Source: Aplectana chamaeleonis (Eukaryota > Nematoda > Chromadorea > Rhabditida > Cosmocercidae). From it: 64,000 nt of DNA. A program made the translations under genes and the position numbers. The notes beneath the pieces were generated by a model. That model was not told where the DNA came from. It saw only the letters and a program-made list of their open reading frames with translations, and searched no databases. The number at the start of each line of letters is the position of its first letter. Positions within the stretch are counted from its first letter, which is position 1. The stretch spans positions 992,001 through 1,056,000 of the forward strand of contig JAPDOI010000195.1 in the NCBI GenBank assembly GCA_029168955.1, written 5' to 3'. Positions 10,295 through 20,254 of the stretch are shown here, piece after piece.

Positions 10295-11307
10295 CTCTGA
10301 GAGTTTTGGCCGCGAAAAAGCCCACCAGGCTCCGCAGCGGCTGATGTTGGGCTATTTCTCGGTTAATTCGCGACTATTTCTCAGCTATTTCGCGGCCAAT
10401 GCTCGGCCGCGATCACGTTATCCGCGAAATAGCGGCAAAATAACCGAGCAATAGCCCAACAGGAGCCGCTGCGGAGTCTGGTGGGCTATTCTTCGGCTAT
10501 TTTCCGGCAACTGGTGGTCTTCACGCAGCCACCAATCTGGAAGTGAGGCGGCGAACTTCTATTGCCGGTCTTACCTACATTCACAGTTACAGACAACGAT
10601 ACCGTAAAACATAACTGTTGTCATGTGTTCCGTACTCTGAGAGTTTTGGCCGAGATATAGCCGAGAAATAGCCCGCCAAGCTCCGCAGCGGCTCCTGGTG
10701 GGCTACATCGCGGCTATTTCTCGGCTATTTCGCGGCCAATACTCGGCCGCGACCACGGTATCCGCGAAATAGCCGCGGAATAACCGACAAATAGCCCATC
10801 CGGAGCCGCTGCGGAGCCTGGTGGGCTATTCTTTGACTATTTGTCGGCTATTTCCCGGGAACTGTTGGTCTTCACGCAGCCACCAATCTGGAAATGAGGC
10901 GGCGAACTTCTATTGCCGGTCTTACCTACATTCACAGTTACAGACAACGATACCGCAAATCATAACTGTTGTCATGTGTTCCGTACTCTGAGAGTTTTGG
11001 CCGAGATATAGCCGCGAAATAGCCCACCAAGCTCCGCAGTTCGCGGCTACTTCTCGGCTATTTCGCGGCCAATACTCGGCCGCGACCACGTTATCCGCGA
11101 AATAACCGACGAATAGCCCATCAGGAGCCGCTGCGGAGCCTGGTGGGCTATTCTTCGGCTATTTGTCGGCTATTTCCCGGAAACTGGTGGTCTTCAAGCA
11201 GCCACCAATCTGGAAATGAGGCGGCGAACTTCTATTGCCGGTCTTACCTACATTCACAGTTACCGACAACGATACCGTAAATCATAACTGTTGTCATGTG
11301 TTCCGTA
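10295..11307 (+). repeat. Three tandem units of about 345 bp (family W)
   Basis: Units begin with CTCTGAGAGTTTTGGCC at 10295, 10635 and 10986, giving periods of 340 and 351 bp. The third unit lacks about 30 bp after CTCCGCAG. Each unit holds an internal inverted repeat (CTCCGCAGCGGCTCCTGGTG against AGCCGCTGCGGAGCCTGGTG) and many short inverted copies of CGGCTATTTCGCGG, then ends with GAACTTCTATTGCCGGTC and TGTCATGTGTTCCGTA. The same opening motif forms a terminal repeat of a stand-alone element at 35459-35865, so the array looks built from a transposon end. Strong secondary structure is expected in either strand. Confidence 0.9.
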
Positions 11308-11880
11308 AGAAGACGTCCAAAGACCGTATTGAGGTCTCTTCGCGTATGTTTCCCAAATTCACGAATAAAGCCAATTATCAGAAAACATTTCTGATTGGAC
11401 CGCAACACAGGGCTTATATCCATCAAAGTTAGGGCTGTACGAAAATCTTTTTCATAATTCTTGGAAATGGAAGAAAAATGGTCAAAACGCAGGAAACGGA
11501 AATCGGAAACGGAACAGACCAAAAAGATCATGGTTTTTTTCATATCCACGCTTCGTCGCTGCTCATGGCTTGCAGATCTCATTCGATAGCCTACGGTTTC
11601 AATAAGATGTAAACAGATGTGAACATGATAAAATGTAGGAAGTAAGGTGCAAAACTAGTTGGGGGGGCACTCGGGGTTCAATTAAAAAATGAATGATACC
11701 ACTTCCAGAAATCGAAGTAGTCCGTGAAAACTTTCCATGGGAGTTTCCATGAAAACAATGACATATAGCGCTATCAGGCATCCCATATCAGCAGAAATCC
11801 TTATTTTCATGCATGAATATAGGAAGATACTAATACGACGTGGTGGGTTTTTCTACTCAAAAATCCCTAATTCGAAAATT
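11308..11880. other. Mostly unrecognised sequence
   Basis: Near 11427 the bases AGGGCTGTACGAAAA resemble the tip of family E, followed by A/G-rich sequence with GGAAACGGAAATCGG. It may be a decayed hAT-type fragment. Nothing else identified. Confidence 0.35.
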
Positions 11881-11895
11881 CGGAACCAGTAATTC

Positions 11896-12186
11896 GGCAT
11901 TGCAAGTCTCGAATCGCGGCGAGAAATGAATGATGTCTGTATGATACACAAGCTCTTGAACGGACTGTCGAGTTCAAATTTTTCACACTTCTACAGAATA
12001 GTCCTCTCAAGAACCCGAGGTGGTGATAGAAAAATATCTTTTGCGAGGACGAGAACCATAATTACGTCCAAATTCTTCACAGTAAGGGCGGGTTCAGCGT
12101 ATCTTCGTTTGAATAAAACCACACCCACTGCCAGGACAATGACAACGTTCAGACGGGGAATGGTAAAACTTTTGTTGAAATCATAG
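11896..12186 (+). pseudogene. C-terminal relic of a CR1/Jockey-type LINE reverse transcriptase
   Basis: The frame reads GIASLESRRE directly before the ATG at 11926, then HKLLNGLSS, FYRIVLSRTRGG, FFTVRAGSAYLRLN and FRRGMVKLLL before the stop. This succession (SLE-x-RR, K-x-L-x-G-L, a TRG turn, an F-x-R-x-AxxY segment, F-R at the end) is the usual extreme C-terminus of CR1/Jockey-like non-LTR reverse transcriptases. Endonuclease and catalytic reverse transcriptase parts are absent. About 100 bases of A-rich sequence to about 12290 may be its 3' UTR. It belongs to a different LINE clade from the RTE at 1593. Confidence 0.8.
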
Positions 12187-12596
12187 ATGTAGTATGTTTT
12201 TGCTGATTTGAGATCATGTTTATTCGTCTGGCGCTCTTTTTCTTCTTTCAGCATTTGTCTTCTACAGCGTACTCAAATAAATAAAAAAAATCATTCAGTT
12301 TTTTTGAGTGGCTTCCCTTAGCTAGTTTTGAACCGGAAGTAATCGCAGGGAACAAGTCATTCTGTACCTTGTCTGGGACCTGAATGTGAAGCCATCAATA
12401 TTGACGATAGCTGGAATCTTCACTATATGTCTGCATGCCTAATTCGACAGATAACTCCATGTTCCACTGAGAAGAAACATTCTGGTAGCCAGAGGAGGGA
12501 ATAAGGAAAATATGAGGCGTGTATACCAATAAATACGCCGATATCCTGCTATCATCCGAGCTTATGGGCGTCTCATTTTGAATAGATCCATGATGC

Positions 12597-12711
12597 TTCG
12601 ATACGGCTATTTCGCGATTATATCGCGGCCGGCGTTATTTGGCAGCTATTTCCCCTCTAGTACGCGGCCAGCAGGCATTTCATGGCTATTCCTCGGCTAA
12701 AACTCTCAGAG
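12597..12711. mobile_element. Family W fragment, right end
   Basis: Repeated CGGCTATTTCGCG and GCGGCC motifs end in AAACTCTCAGAG at 12711, the reverse complement of the family W terminus. The left end is missing. The 300 bases before it show nothing recognised. Confidence 0.6.
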
Positions 12712-12984
12712 TCAGCACCAAATTTTCTCTAAGTTGAGCATGAAAACAAGAAAACTATCCTACGTTTGGACGGCGTACACGTTCGCAAAAGTAATTGAAA
12801 TAATCGGGTTGTACGGCTCTTAGTAGAATGCTCGAGGAACGGTATACAGCTTTGGGGATTCAAACGGCTCATTCTTGTTTGAACACGATGACAAGTCTTA
12901 ACACTGTGATAAGCATCAGAGCGTAGCTTGATATGGTGGTTATCAACACCACATCACGTTGTGACGTGCTTGTCACGTGCACAG

Positions 12985-13190
12985 TAGTGTTGCCCGAATA
13001 TTCGTTTATTCGAATAATCGAATAATTCGAATATTCGAATATTCAAAGAAGTGGATTATTCGGGTTATTCGAATAATCGAATATTCAAAGAAGTGGAATA
13101 TTCGTTTATTCGAATATTCGAATATTCAAAGAAGTGAAATATTCGGTTTATTCGAATATTCAGCACGAATAATTTGAACATTCGACAAGA
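12985..13190. mobile_element. Family D element, (ATTCGAAT)-rich, copy 1
   Basis: Starts AGTGTTGCCCGAATATTCG and consists of repeated ATTCGAATATTC and TATTCAAAGAAGTGGA blocks. The second copy at 15749-15911 has a matching end AACACT, suggesting terminal repeats of the form AGTGTT. Non-coding; the isoleucine/arginine-rich open frame here comes from the repeat itself. Confidence 0.7.
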
Positions 13191-13296
13191 TCGCACTTCA
13201 TTTTGCCCTGATTTTACATTTCAAACATCTTAGCGTAGTGACTACTAATTTCTCACAATTCTTCGGTACCTCATAAATATAAAGTTACTGTGCTTA

Positions 13297-13556
13297 TCTG
13301 GGTTAAATTCCATTCCGAAATTGCGTCTCGACACGCTTTGCGGTCGCACGCGCTCGAGTCAATCGAGTTTCCAGCTCCAAAGCCGACACGATATGGCTTT
13401 TTTATGCAGTTTTCTTCAATTTTGTTTAGTTTCCAGTTTCTAAAACCCACCTAGAGTCAACAGATCCGCAGCTGCGGCGCTGGAAACTTCCGACTCGAAA
13501 GCGCGCGGCCGCAAAGCGTGTCGAGACGCAATTGCGGACCGGAGTTTGACCCAGAT
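13297..13556. mobile_element. Foldback element family M/X, copy 1
   Basis: Left arm TCTGGGTTAAATTCC through GCGTCTCGACACGC is complementary to the right arm GCGTGTCGAGACGCAATTGC then GGACCGGAGTTTGACCCAGA. A second member lies at 38141-38313, and a related fold lies inside family E near 20290-20470. No coding capacity. Confidence 0.75.
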
Positions 13557-13639
13557 ATGCACAGTATAGCAGGTATTTCCAATATATTAAATCGCTCGTA
13601 GGATTTTGCCAAAACGCTAGAAATGCCCATTTCATCTTT

Positions 13640-14053
13640 AGTTATAGAGAAAAGTCTAAATCTCGAGCGGCTCATAAGTATAGCAACACTTGAGCAACAT
13701 GGAAATTTCTTACGATAATGGCCAGAATGAGCCATTTTCATGTGTATTTTCATGAAACTGGTTCGAGGTGATGCTATTTGTCTACTTTCCCGGTGAACTT
13801 CACCTGAATTCTGACGCAAAAGCCCAAGTTCTCTCCTTCCATAATGCTGGACGTGGATTTCGATGGTTTCCAGCCACCTAGGACGACTATATGTAGTCTC
13901 AAGTTCGCGCCACATCCTGAGCCACTCAACGTCTGTTGTCGCCCAGACGTCTCATGGAGCTGGGAAGCGAAATATTACACGGCGAGTTCCCAGTGACATG
14001 GTGTCGGTCGCAACGACTAACTACGAATTGTCGCTGAGTTTTTTCGAATTGAC
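13640..14053 (+). repeat. Repeat family U, copy 3
   Basis: Same orientation as 4703-5333. It begins near GTTATAGAGAAAAGTCTA, carries CATAAGTATAGCAACACTTG at about 13673, then CCAGACGTCTCATGGAGCTG and GTCGCTGAGTTTTTTCG. It is a single arm without an inverted partner. Confidence 0.8.
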
Positions 14054-14175
14054 GCTGAGATTCGGGAGTAGGGCACGGCTAAGCAGCACTAGGAAGTTCG
14101 CCATCGCATAAACCGCGCATAACTCAACTGAACTCAACTAAGCTAAACCAAACTAGACCGAAGCAGACCACAAAT

Positions 14176-14335
14176 TTGGCGGCAATTTAGCGGGTATTTT
14201 GCGGCTATTTCACGGCGAGCCTTATTTGGCGACTATTTCGCAGCCAGCATTATTTGGCGGCTATTTCGCGACAATTACTGTTGAAAAAGGCATTATGCGT
14301 CTATTTCGCTGCTATTTCTCGGCCAAAACTCAGTG
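14176..14335. mobile_element. Family W fragment
   Basis: Carries the same dense CGGCTATTTCGCGG-type subrepeats and a degenerate end CGGCCAAAACTC. It abuts family G copy 1. Confidence 0.5.
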
Positions 14336-14779
14336 TAGACGCTCGTAAACGTGGTTGAGGTAACCACGGAAGTATAATGGTATGGCTCAGAACACAACGC
14401 CTACGCATTTTGAAGCGTCAAAAACGACCCACAATGACGCTACACGTGTGAGAAGTTGGCCCCGCCCCGTATCTGCCCGCCCTTGCATTTGCGTCCTCCT
14501 CCAAAAAGGGGTTCTGGGCCATTCTCACCATCGGCGACGCTTGTGGGTGGTACAATGAGTACAATAAGTGAGCCATACACATCGACAATGGTGGGAATGG
14601 CCCAGCACTCCTGTTTGGGGGAGGACGCAAATACAGGTGCGGGGCCGACTCCTCAGTCGTGTAGCGTCACTTGTGGTCGTTTTCGACGCTTAAGAATGCG
14701 TAGGCGTTGTATTCTGAGCCATGCCATTCAACTTCCGTAGTTAGTATCTCAACCACGTTTACGAGCGTGTATGCTGAAC
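14331..14779. mobile_element. Family G TTAA foldback element, copy 1
   Basis: The arms GACGCTCGTAAACGTGGTTG and CAACCACGTTTACGAGCGTG are inverted, as are GCCTACGCATTTTGAAGCGT and its partner near 14685-14710. The right end TGTATGCTGAAC abuts TTAA at 14780-14783, which is also the left flank of family A copy A1. The left end is degenerate. Related to 36667-37096. Confidence 0.75.
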
Positions 14780-14783
14780 TTAA

Positions 14784-15269
14784 AGGCAGTGATCACGATA
14801 AAAATCGTTTTCCTGTTTTCCCGCCTAGCTTGAGAACGGCCCCATGCTGATTCCAATGATAACTCTGAAATCGTACAAGACTTTCTGGGAACGGAGTTAT
14901 GGTCCCTCAAAGATTGAGCTAAAGAAACATGGTGGACGAGTTGTCCGAGGCTTGTCACTTCCGTCTTTTGCAGCCGATGTATGCGAGCTAACCTGAATAA
15001 AGAGAGAAGTTGAGAATGAAGGGAAGAACGGGGCTTTTGATCGGAAACCATCACTCATCTCTTGATCTCGAGCATTCATTTGTTCACTTCGGTGGGCGTG
15101 TGTTGCGCTTTTGAGGTTTGCAATGCGCTCGAAGTGGCAATTTCGGGCTCTTGTGGAGCTTTTCCTGGCTCGTTTTCATACGTTCTTTCGACGTAAACGT
15201 TACAGTGTGCCCCTCCACTACCCATTCCTAGTGGAAACTGAAACACATTTTTTATCGTGAACACTGCCT
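14784..15269. mobile_element. Family A TTAA-flanked element A1 (subfamily 1)
   Basis: Bounded by AGGCAGTGATCACGATAAAA and an ATCGTGAACACTGCCT right end; flanked by TTAA on the left and a decayed TTAG on the right. About 486 bp. The interior shares GGTGGACGAGTTGTCCGAGG with the other subfamily 1 members. No transposase. TTAA targets suggest a piggyBac-like enzyme, which is an inference from the target alone. Confidence 0.85.
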
Positions 15270-15290
15270 TTAGGTGATAAGAGTGCAGCC

Positions 15291-15370
15291 GGTTCAATTA
15301 CCCAAGTATGCAGTACATTGGCCCCGCCCAGCATCTGGAAGCCCTGCCCATCCGGTGGCGGCCTCAGTGG
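15291..15370 (+). repeat. Dispersed repeat family Q, copy 1, with an SL1-like head
   Basis: The segment opens GGTTCAATTACCCAAGT, which matches the first 17 bases of the conserved nematode SL1 leader at 16 positions. Twenty-two bases from the start, GTACATTGG follows, recalling the GT splice donor after the SL exon. It continues GC-rich (CCCCGCCCAGC) without a recognisable Sm site. Diverged copies lie at 18950-19075 and 35640-35790 on the reverse strand. In those two, similarity also extends upstream of the SL-like part. Confidence 0.5.
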
Positions 15371-15401
15371 AGGTTGGGCGACCCAGCCGCGACGCGTGGG
15401 T

Positions 15402-15505
15402 CTACTGACTACGCTTCGTGTCGGTGTGTCGACCGCGACGCGTGTAGGTGTGCTGACCGCGATGCGTACCGATGCGCCGACCGCGACGCGGGTCGGTGCA
15501 AAGTA
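15402..15505. repeat. 24-bp tandem repeat, about four units
   Basis: Units of the form GACCGCGACGCGTGTCGGTG plus four bases repeat with period 24, keeping an open frame that would encode repeats of C-A-D-R-D-A-x-R. The period is a multiple of three and the frame is open from 15308 to 15628, but no protein family is recognised. Confidence 0.8.
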
Positions 15506-15748
15506 GTTCCTAAGCCACTTAAAAGTCTTGCTGGATGTGAACCGCTGCTAAATAGGCCGCTAAACGTGACATGTCAAACTGTCAACAGACCAACAACAGG
15601 CGGACGTCGCTGGGCAACGGGCAGTTGACAGGCTTACAATGCGAGCGATTTGAGTTGTCAAGAGGGTGCAGTTTATGAGATGACAACTTCTCAACCTGTT
15701 GTCGATGCCCCAGTTTGCCCGAGTGGATTGGATGGGATAGCACGCAAT

Positions 15749-15911
15749 AGTGTTCCCCAAATATTCGTTTATTCGAATAATATTCGAATAATTCGAATAT
15801 TCAAAGAAATGGATTATTCGGGTTATTCGAATAATCGAATATTCAAAGAAGTGAAGTATTCGAATTATTCGTTTATTCGAATATTCAAAAAAAATTATTC
15901 GTTCCAACACT
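15749..15911. mobile_element. Family D element, copy 2
   Basis: AGTGTTCCCCAAATATTCG at the left and CGTTCCAACACT at the right enclose repeated ATTCGAATAATTCG blocks, with the same TATTCAAAGAAGTG spacers as copy 1. No clear target duplication. Confidence 0.75.
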
Positions 15912-15934
15912 CTAGTGCACAGCCATTAAAAAAA

Positions 15935-16185
15935 TCGTCTCTTCTCACTCGAGTCTTCATTCGGCATTCTGATGCAAGCCCTGGAAGGTGACTTGGAGTC
16001 AATCTCAGGAGGCCAGCATATTTTTGACCGCTGGAGGATAGGGGTATCCTCTCGGCTGGGGGATGCGGTTTTTGCCGCGATCTGCGCGGAGGATGATTCC
16101 TCACCGCAGACCGAGGCGAAGATTACGTCTTTGTCGTGGACCCAGGCGGGGTCCTTCTCCGCCGTGGGACAACCCGGGGCGACAT
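15935..16185 (+). repeat. Dispersed repeat family P, copy 3 (without the TATA part)
   Basis: Begins near CATTCGGCATTCTGATG and keeps GGAGGCCAGCATA and CACCGCAGACCGAGGCG, but the TATA-bearing upstream segment is replaced by the end of family D copy 2 and a short linker. Confidence 0.65.
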
Positions 16186-16570
16186 TCTTGTGGTCAGTAT
16201 TAAAATGAGTAACCCGTGAAGTCAATGACGTCATCGTTGGGCTGCTCGTTGGGGTCTCCGGCTAGGCATTAAGATAGTGTCCCAACCGTGATTGTGACGT
16301 CATCACGAGCGTCGCAATGCTGTACTCCCGCTGCCCTTTCATCGTATGACTCCGCGTAGGTCCGTGTTTTTTCTCCTATCGGGACTCTTACATGGAGTCA
16401 CGGTCGAACGGAGCGTTGCGTAATTTTTCGAAATCGGAGCGGCCCACTGTCCCATTTTTTTTCAGAATCCAAAATTCTTGCGATTCCCCCTTCCCGAGGC
16501 CGGGCAGTTTATAGTTGATTACTGAAAGTGTCAGACGCCGGAAATTCGTTCACTAGTCGAGCCTAAGCGT

Positions 16571-17071
16571 ATGAAACCGATTGCTACGATCCTTCCCTTG
16601 GGGACCAAAAGTAATCGAGAATTTATGGGATATCCACGAAATTCTCATTTTCGGACCCAAATTTTCGCGACCCCCCGTTGTAAAATTTCGCAATCCCACT
16701 TGACCCTGCGCGGAGTGTCCCCGATTTCCCTGAGAAGCGCTAATCACTTTGCAAAACTGAGCACGCTCCGAACAAAACGCTTCTCACTTTCGCTACTCAT
16801 TCACGCAGTACTTTTCCTGTTGAGAGCCATGCACTTTTCACGAAGCGCGCTCCCCCTCCTCGCAACGATGAGCTATCTCGATCTCAATGACGCGGCGCAC
16901 GCTTCCGAAGTTACGCTAATCACCTTCAAAGACTGCGCACACGCTCCCGACGGAGCATTGCTTATTTTCCACGACGCTGCCCTCGTTGATCGCTTCCCAC
17001 TTCTTATAATGCATGCTTCTCGTGAAACGCTACCGTCATTATACGGCGCACAATATGCACTGCACACTTGA
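16571..17071 (+). CDS. Doubtful 166-codon open frame
   Basis: The frame is unusually long for this window outside the RTE. Its C-terminal half has faint repetition (AHASEV-, AHAPDG- and ALVDRF-like segments about 15 residues apart), which may reflect a decayed tandem repeat of about 45 bp rather than a gene. No signal peptide or known domain recognised. The sequence on either side (16186-16570 and 17072-17864) shows no identifiable feature. Confidence 0.15.
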   Translation: MKPIATILPLGTKSNREFMGYPRNSHFRTQIFATPRCKISQSHLTLRGVSPISLRSANHFAKLSTLRTKRFSLSLLIHAVLFLLRAMHFSRSALPLLATMSYLDLNDAAHASEVTLITFKDCAHAPDGALLIFHDAALVDRFPLLIMHASRETLPSLYGAQYALHT

Positions 17072-18949
17072 CGACGCGACGAATTTCAATTTCGGCGACG
17101 CTAAAATGAGTGAAATTTCGCCGATTTCTTCAACGAAAATACCATGATTCGTACACTTTTCGATCATACAAATTCGACTTGATTCAACTTCGGCACAATC
17201 AGAATTATTGCTGGTTAGGCGCTATTCATACTTCTCAACGCCAGCGCGTTATGTCCTTCTCTACTGATGTCTCACAGGTATGGGCCTTCGTGGCGTGGCG
17301 TTGGAATATGAATGGCGTGACGACACGCCCACTCGGCACGCATTTGACGCCCGCTCCGCAGTAGTTTGGTTAATACGGCATCAGTTTCACTGCGTTTCAT
17401 AATATTTCATTTCAGTATTATCCTTTGCTACCATGGTGATGGACTCGTGCACTGAGATCGCGTGTCTGAAAAAGTTAAAGTCCACTTTTTTCCGCTCCGT
17501 CATGGCTTCCCCGCTGGCGTTTTATAGTCTCCGCAAGCGCGTGACGCGCTGGCGCTGACGAGTTTGAATTGCACCTTACAACGACTCGTCGGAACATTGT
17601 TATCTACTATTGCTGCAGATCTCGTCCAGACACTTAGCTGACCAAACTTGTTAATGATTTCGTGTTTGAACAGGAATGAGCCGTTTGAATCCCCAAAACT
17701 CTGTACCGATTGTCTAGAACGCTCACGCCGTTAGAAGCCTATAAACAACTCGAAATATTCGTATTTGATCCTTATTGAGCCAGAAAATTATGTAGTCTCC
17801 GTCCACATTCTTTACACGGGCCGTATGCACGTCTCTCACCGCGCCCCATCGGGGACGCGCGGGGATCCCCATCAGGGATGAGCGGAATTCCGCATTCCGA
17901 CTTCCGATTTCCGCAGGTTTTTAGGCCTAGGAATTCCGCTTTTCGATTCCCGAAAAATGGGTGCGGAAATCGGAACAAAATGCGGAAATAATCTTAACCT
18001 GCATACCCTGATAGAATTTGACGAGTTGATACTTGCCAACTTCTATCAAAACCTGTTAGAGCAACTAACTTTTCATGGACTCCAGGGATGTGCGTGATTG
18101 GAACTTTGCATTTCGTTAGTCATTCAACGAGCAAAAACCCTTGTTAATCGTTAGCCGTATTCGTTATTCCTAAGAAATCCAGACTTTGACAATTGGCACT
18201 GCTGAAGCCGAAAAAAACATTTCAGAGTCAAAAAGAAAGAAGACATCAATAGCTGCGTGGATTACCAAAACTTGATATATGTATCCTATAGAGAACAAAG
18301 TTTGAACCTTTGATATACATTATGGTATGTATACACAATTTGCTGAGTTGATCGCAAAACGCTTGGCTCCGTGCGAGACTGAACCAGCATATTCCGTTGC
18401 CCTTGCAGTTACGGCAAAAAAAACATCCCAAAATCGTCGTAGATATACACATAATTCACGGCTTCAATAAGAGCTCACTATCCAGAGGTGTGCGTTTTTC
18501 GGGTTTCGTCCTTCTGGCAAGAGTATTCATTGCCGACAAAGATCGAGAAAATTGAGGATTTCACGATTTTTTTGCTTCAGAATACGTGCGATCAACAGAA
18601 TGATGATTTTGACCTGCCGGCAGTGCATACTCAAAAACGTACTATGTAGTGAATGCTTCGCTTCACCGGATGTAGGTGCAGTGCAGGCTACCTGTTAACA
18701 CTTTGATCCGTTATAGACTGACTCAATGAACACGCCGCTCAACGCCCAACTAGAACGCCTACGTCTTCGGCGAGATAAAGGCCGTGGAGCCGAAAATTCA
18801 AAGTTCTGTCGCCCGCAGTAGTGACTGTCGCGATCGAGCAGCTACTTTATAGACGGGCAACAAGCCACTTTTGAGAAATCGAGAATCTTACAGACTCGGG
18901 AAACGAGCCCCTCTGAATTTTCTTGACTGAGCGTGAAGCAAAAACTCTC

Positions 18950-19075
18950 CGCACCCGACGCGCCGTGCAGCCAGCGCGCCGAGCGCCATCTGGAGCCTTC
19001 AGCGGCTGGGCGGGCCAAGTACAACAAACTGGGTAATTGAAACAACGGCATTGCCAACATCTGGGTCATGTTTCA
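18950..19075 (-). repeat. Dispersed repeat family Q, copy 2
   Basis: On the reverse strand from 19042 it reads GTTTCAATTACCCAGTTTG, then GTACTTGGCCCGCCCAGC, aligning with copy 1 with small indels. Similarity to copy 3 extends upstream through a CATCTGGGTCATGTTTCAG-like segment. Confidence 0.5.
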
Positions 19076-19314
19076 GAAGTACTTACCCCTTTAAATGGGC
19101 GTGGTTGGCGTCGAGCCTCATTTTTAATGCGATTTTCGCACGCGTTGGGCACTATCTCGCCCTTCTCCTCTCGATATGCACGCTCTCGTGTCAGGAGGGC
19201 AAGCAAATGCTTATCGCGTGTTTCAAGGGAGAATGGGCGGATCAGCATGAGCGTCGAGCTCCTTTTGGTCCGAGGATAAGGTCAGCGACCGGTCCGTGAT
19301 TGCTGCAACGAAAC

Positions 19315-19455
19315 TCTTTGGTCGGAGTCATACGCCCCACGGCCATCGACAGCGACTGTGCATATCAGGCATACCGACTTTCGGTCAATATTGATGGTAA
19401 AGACTGCTTTGCGTTGCTCGTCGCTAGAAGTATGATACCGGCCTTTGTATTGACA
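19315..19455 (+). repeat. Dispersed repeat family T, copy 2
   Basis: GACTGTGCATATCAGGCATA, then CGACTTTCGGTCAATAT and GCTCGTCGCTAG, match 4312-4480. The family E insertion begins about 50 bases further on. Confidence 0.6.
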
Positions 19456-19973
19456 TAGCGCGTCACACCCGAGAACTGGTGCGTGCCCCAGAGATCTGTA
19501 ACCATCAGGGCTGTGCGAAATTACCAATTACGAATTACGTTTTACGAATTACGGGTGTTTTCGGCAAGTTTTTTACGATTTACGATTTACGAAATTTCGG
19601 CCCCAAATCGTAACGAATCGTAATAAATCGTGAAAATGCGGTTGAAAGAACAATACAAGTTTGCGGTCGAGAGCATAGTAAATGTAGCATTTCTTTCACA
19701 TTCCTGATATTTGATTATTCCTCCCAATCTCATTTTTCGGTTAAATCTTGTAATTCCCAGCCGAGCGTAGACAACATGACATGGCGAAATATAATAGTTG
19801 ATAACGAGATTCAGGTGTGACCGACGGCTCTGCTTTTCACGCTGATCGACTCAAAAGTTTTGAAGGGTTCCAACCTTTACTTGCTTCACATGCGAGGTAG
19901 GTCGGCGGAGCCGAGCTCCACAGTTGTTTAACTCCATGGAATACTCTCGTCCGCCATCATGAACATGAGGGAC

Positions 19974-20254
19974 GGGCTATTACGAAACAAACAAATATCC
20001 TGGAGAATCAAGCCCATTATAAAATTTTTCCCAACTTTTGACCCCGATTTCGTCATATCTTATCCACCGTTGGAGCTGTGTTCCCGCTTCCTAGTGGGTT
20101 CAGAGCTTCAGCAGCTAATCCCTGGAGAAGAACGGTGTGTGAATGAAGACACACCGCTCTGCATTCCTTTTAAACCCTACCCCTTATCAACTAGGTATCA
20201 TCAATTCTGTTTACAGTGAGTTGCCGGGAGTTTTTGTCTGTTTCGCAATAGCCC
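19974..20254. mobile_element. Short inverted-repeat element R inside E1
   Basis: GGGCTATTACGAAACAAAC at the left is inverted at the right as GTCTGTTTCGCAATAGCCC. Flanks GAGGGAC (19967-19973) and GAGAGAC (20255-20261) differ by one base. The block is absent from E2, where CATCATGAATAAG runs directly into AGAGACGCAGAC. About 281 bp, non-coding. Confidence 0.8.

Noticed and set aside
10295..11307. Possible CRISPR-like array
   Set aside because: The repeated units are 340-351 bp with internal inverted repeats, with no short repeat and unique spacer pattern, and the window is eukaryotic.
12977..13177. Isoleucine/arginine-rich open frame
   Set aside because: It is the direct translation of the ATTCGAAT repeats of family D; the same happens at 15650-15991.
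15308..15628. 106-codon frame directly downstream of the SL1-like head, as if a trans-spliced mRNA copy
   Set aside because: The frame is dominated by the 24-bp tandem repeat, no intron-less host gene is recognised, and there is no A tail or target duplication. Only the SL-like head is kept as a finding.
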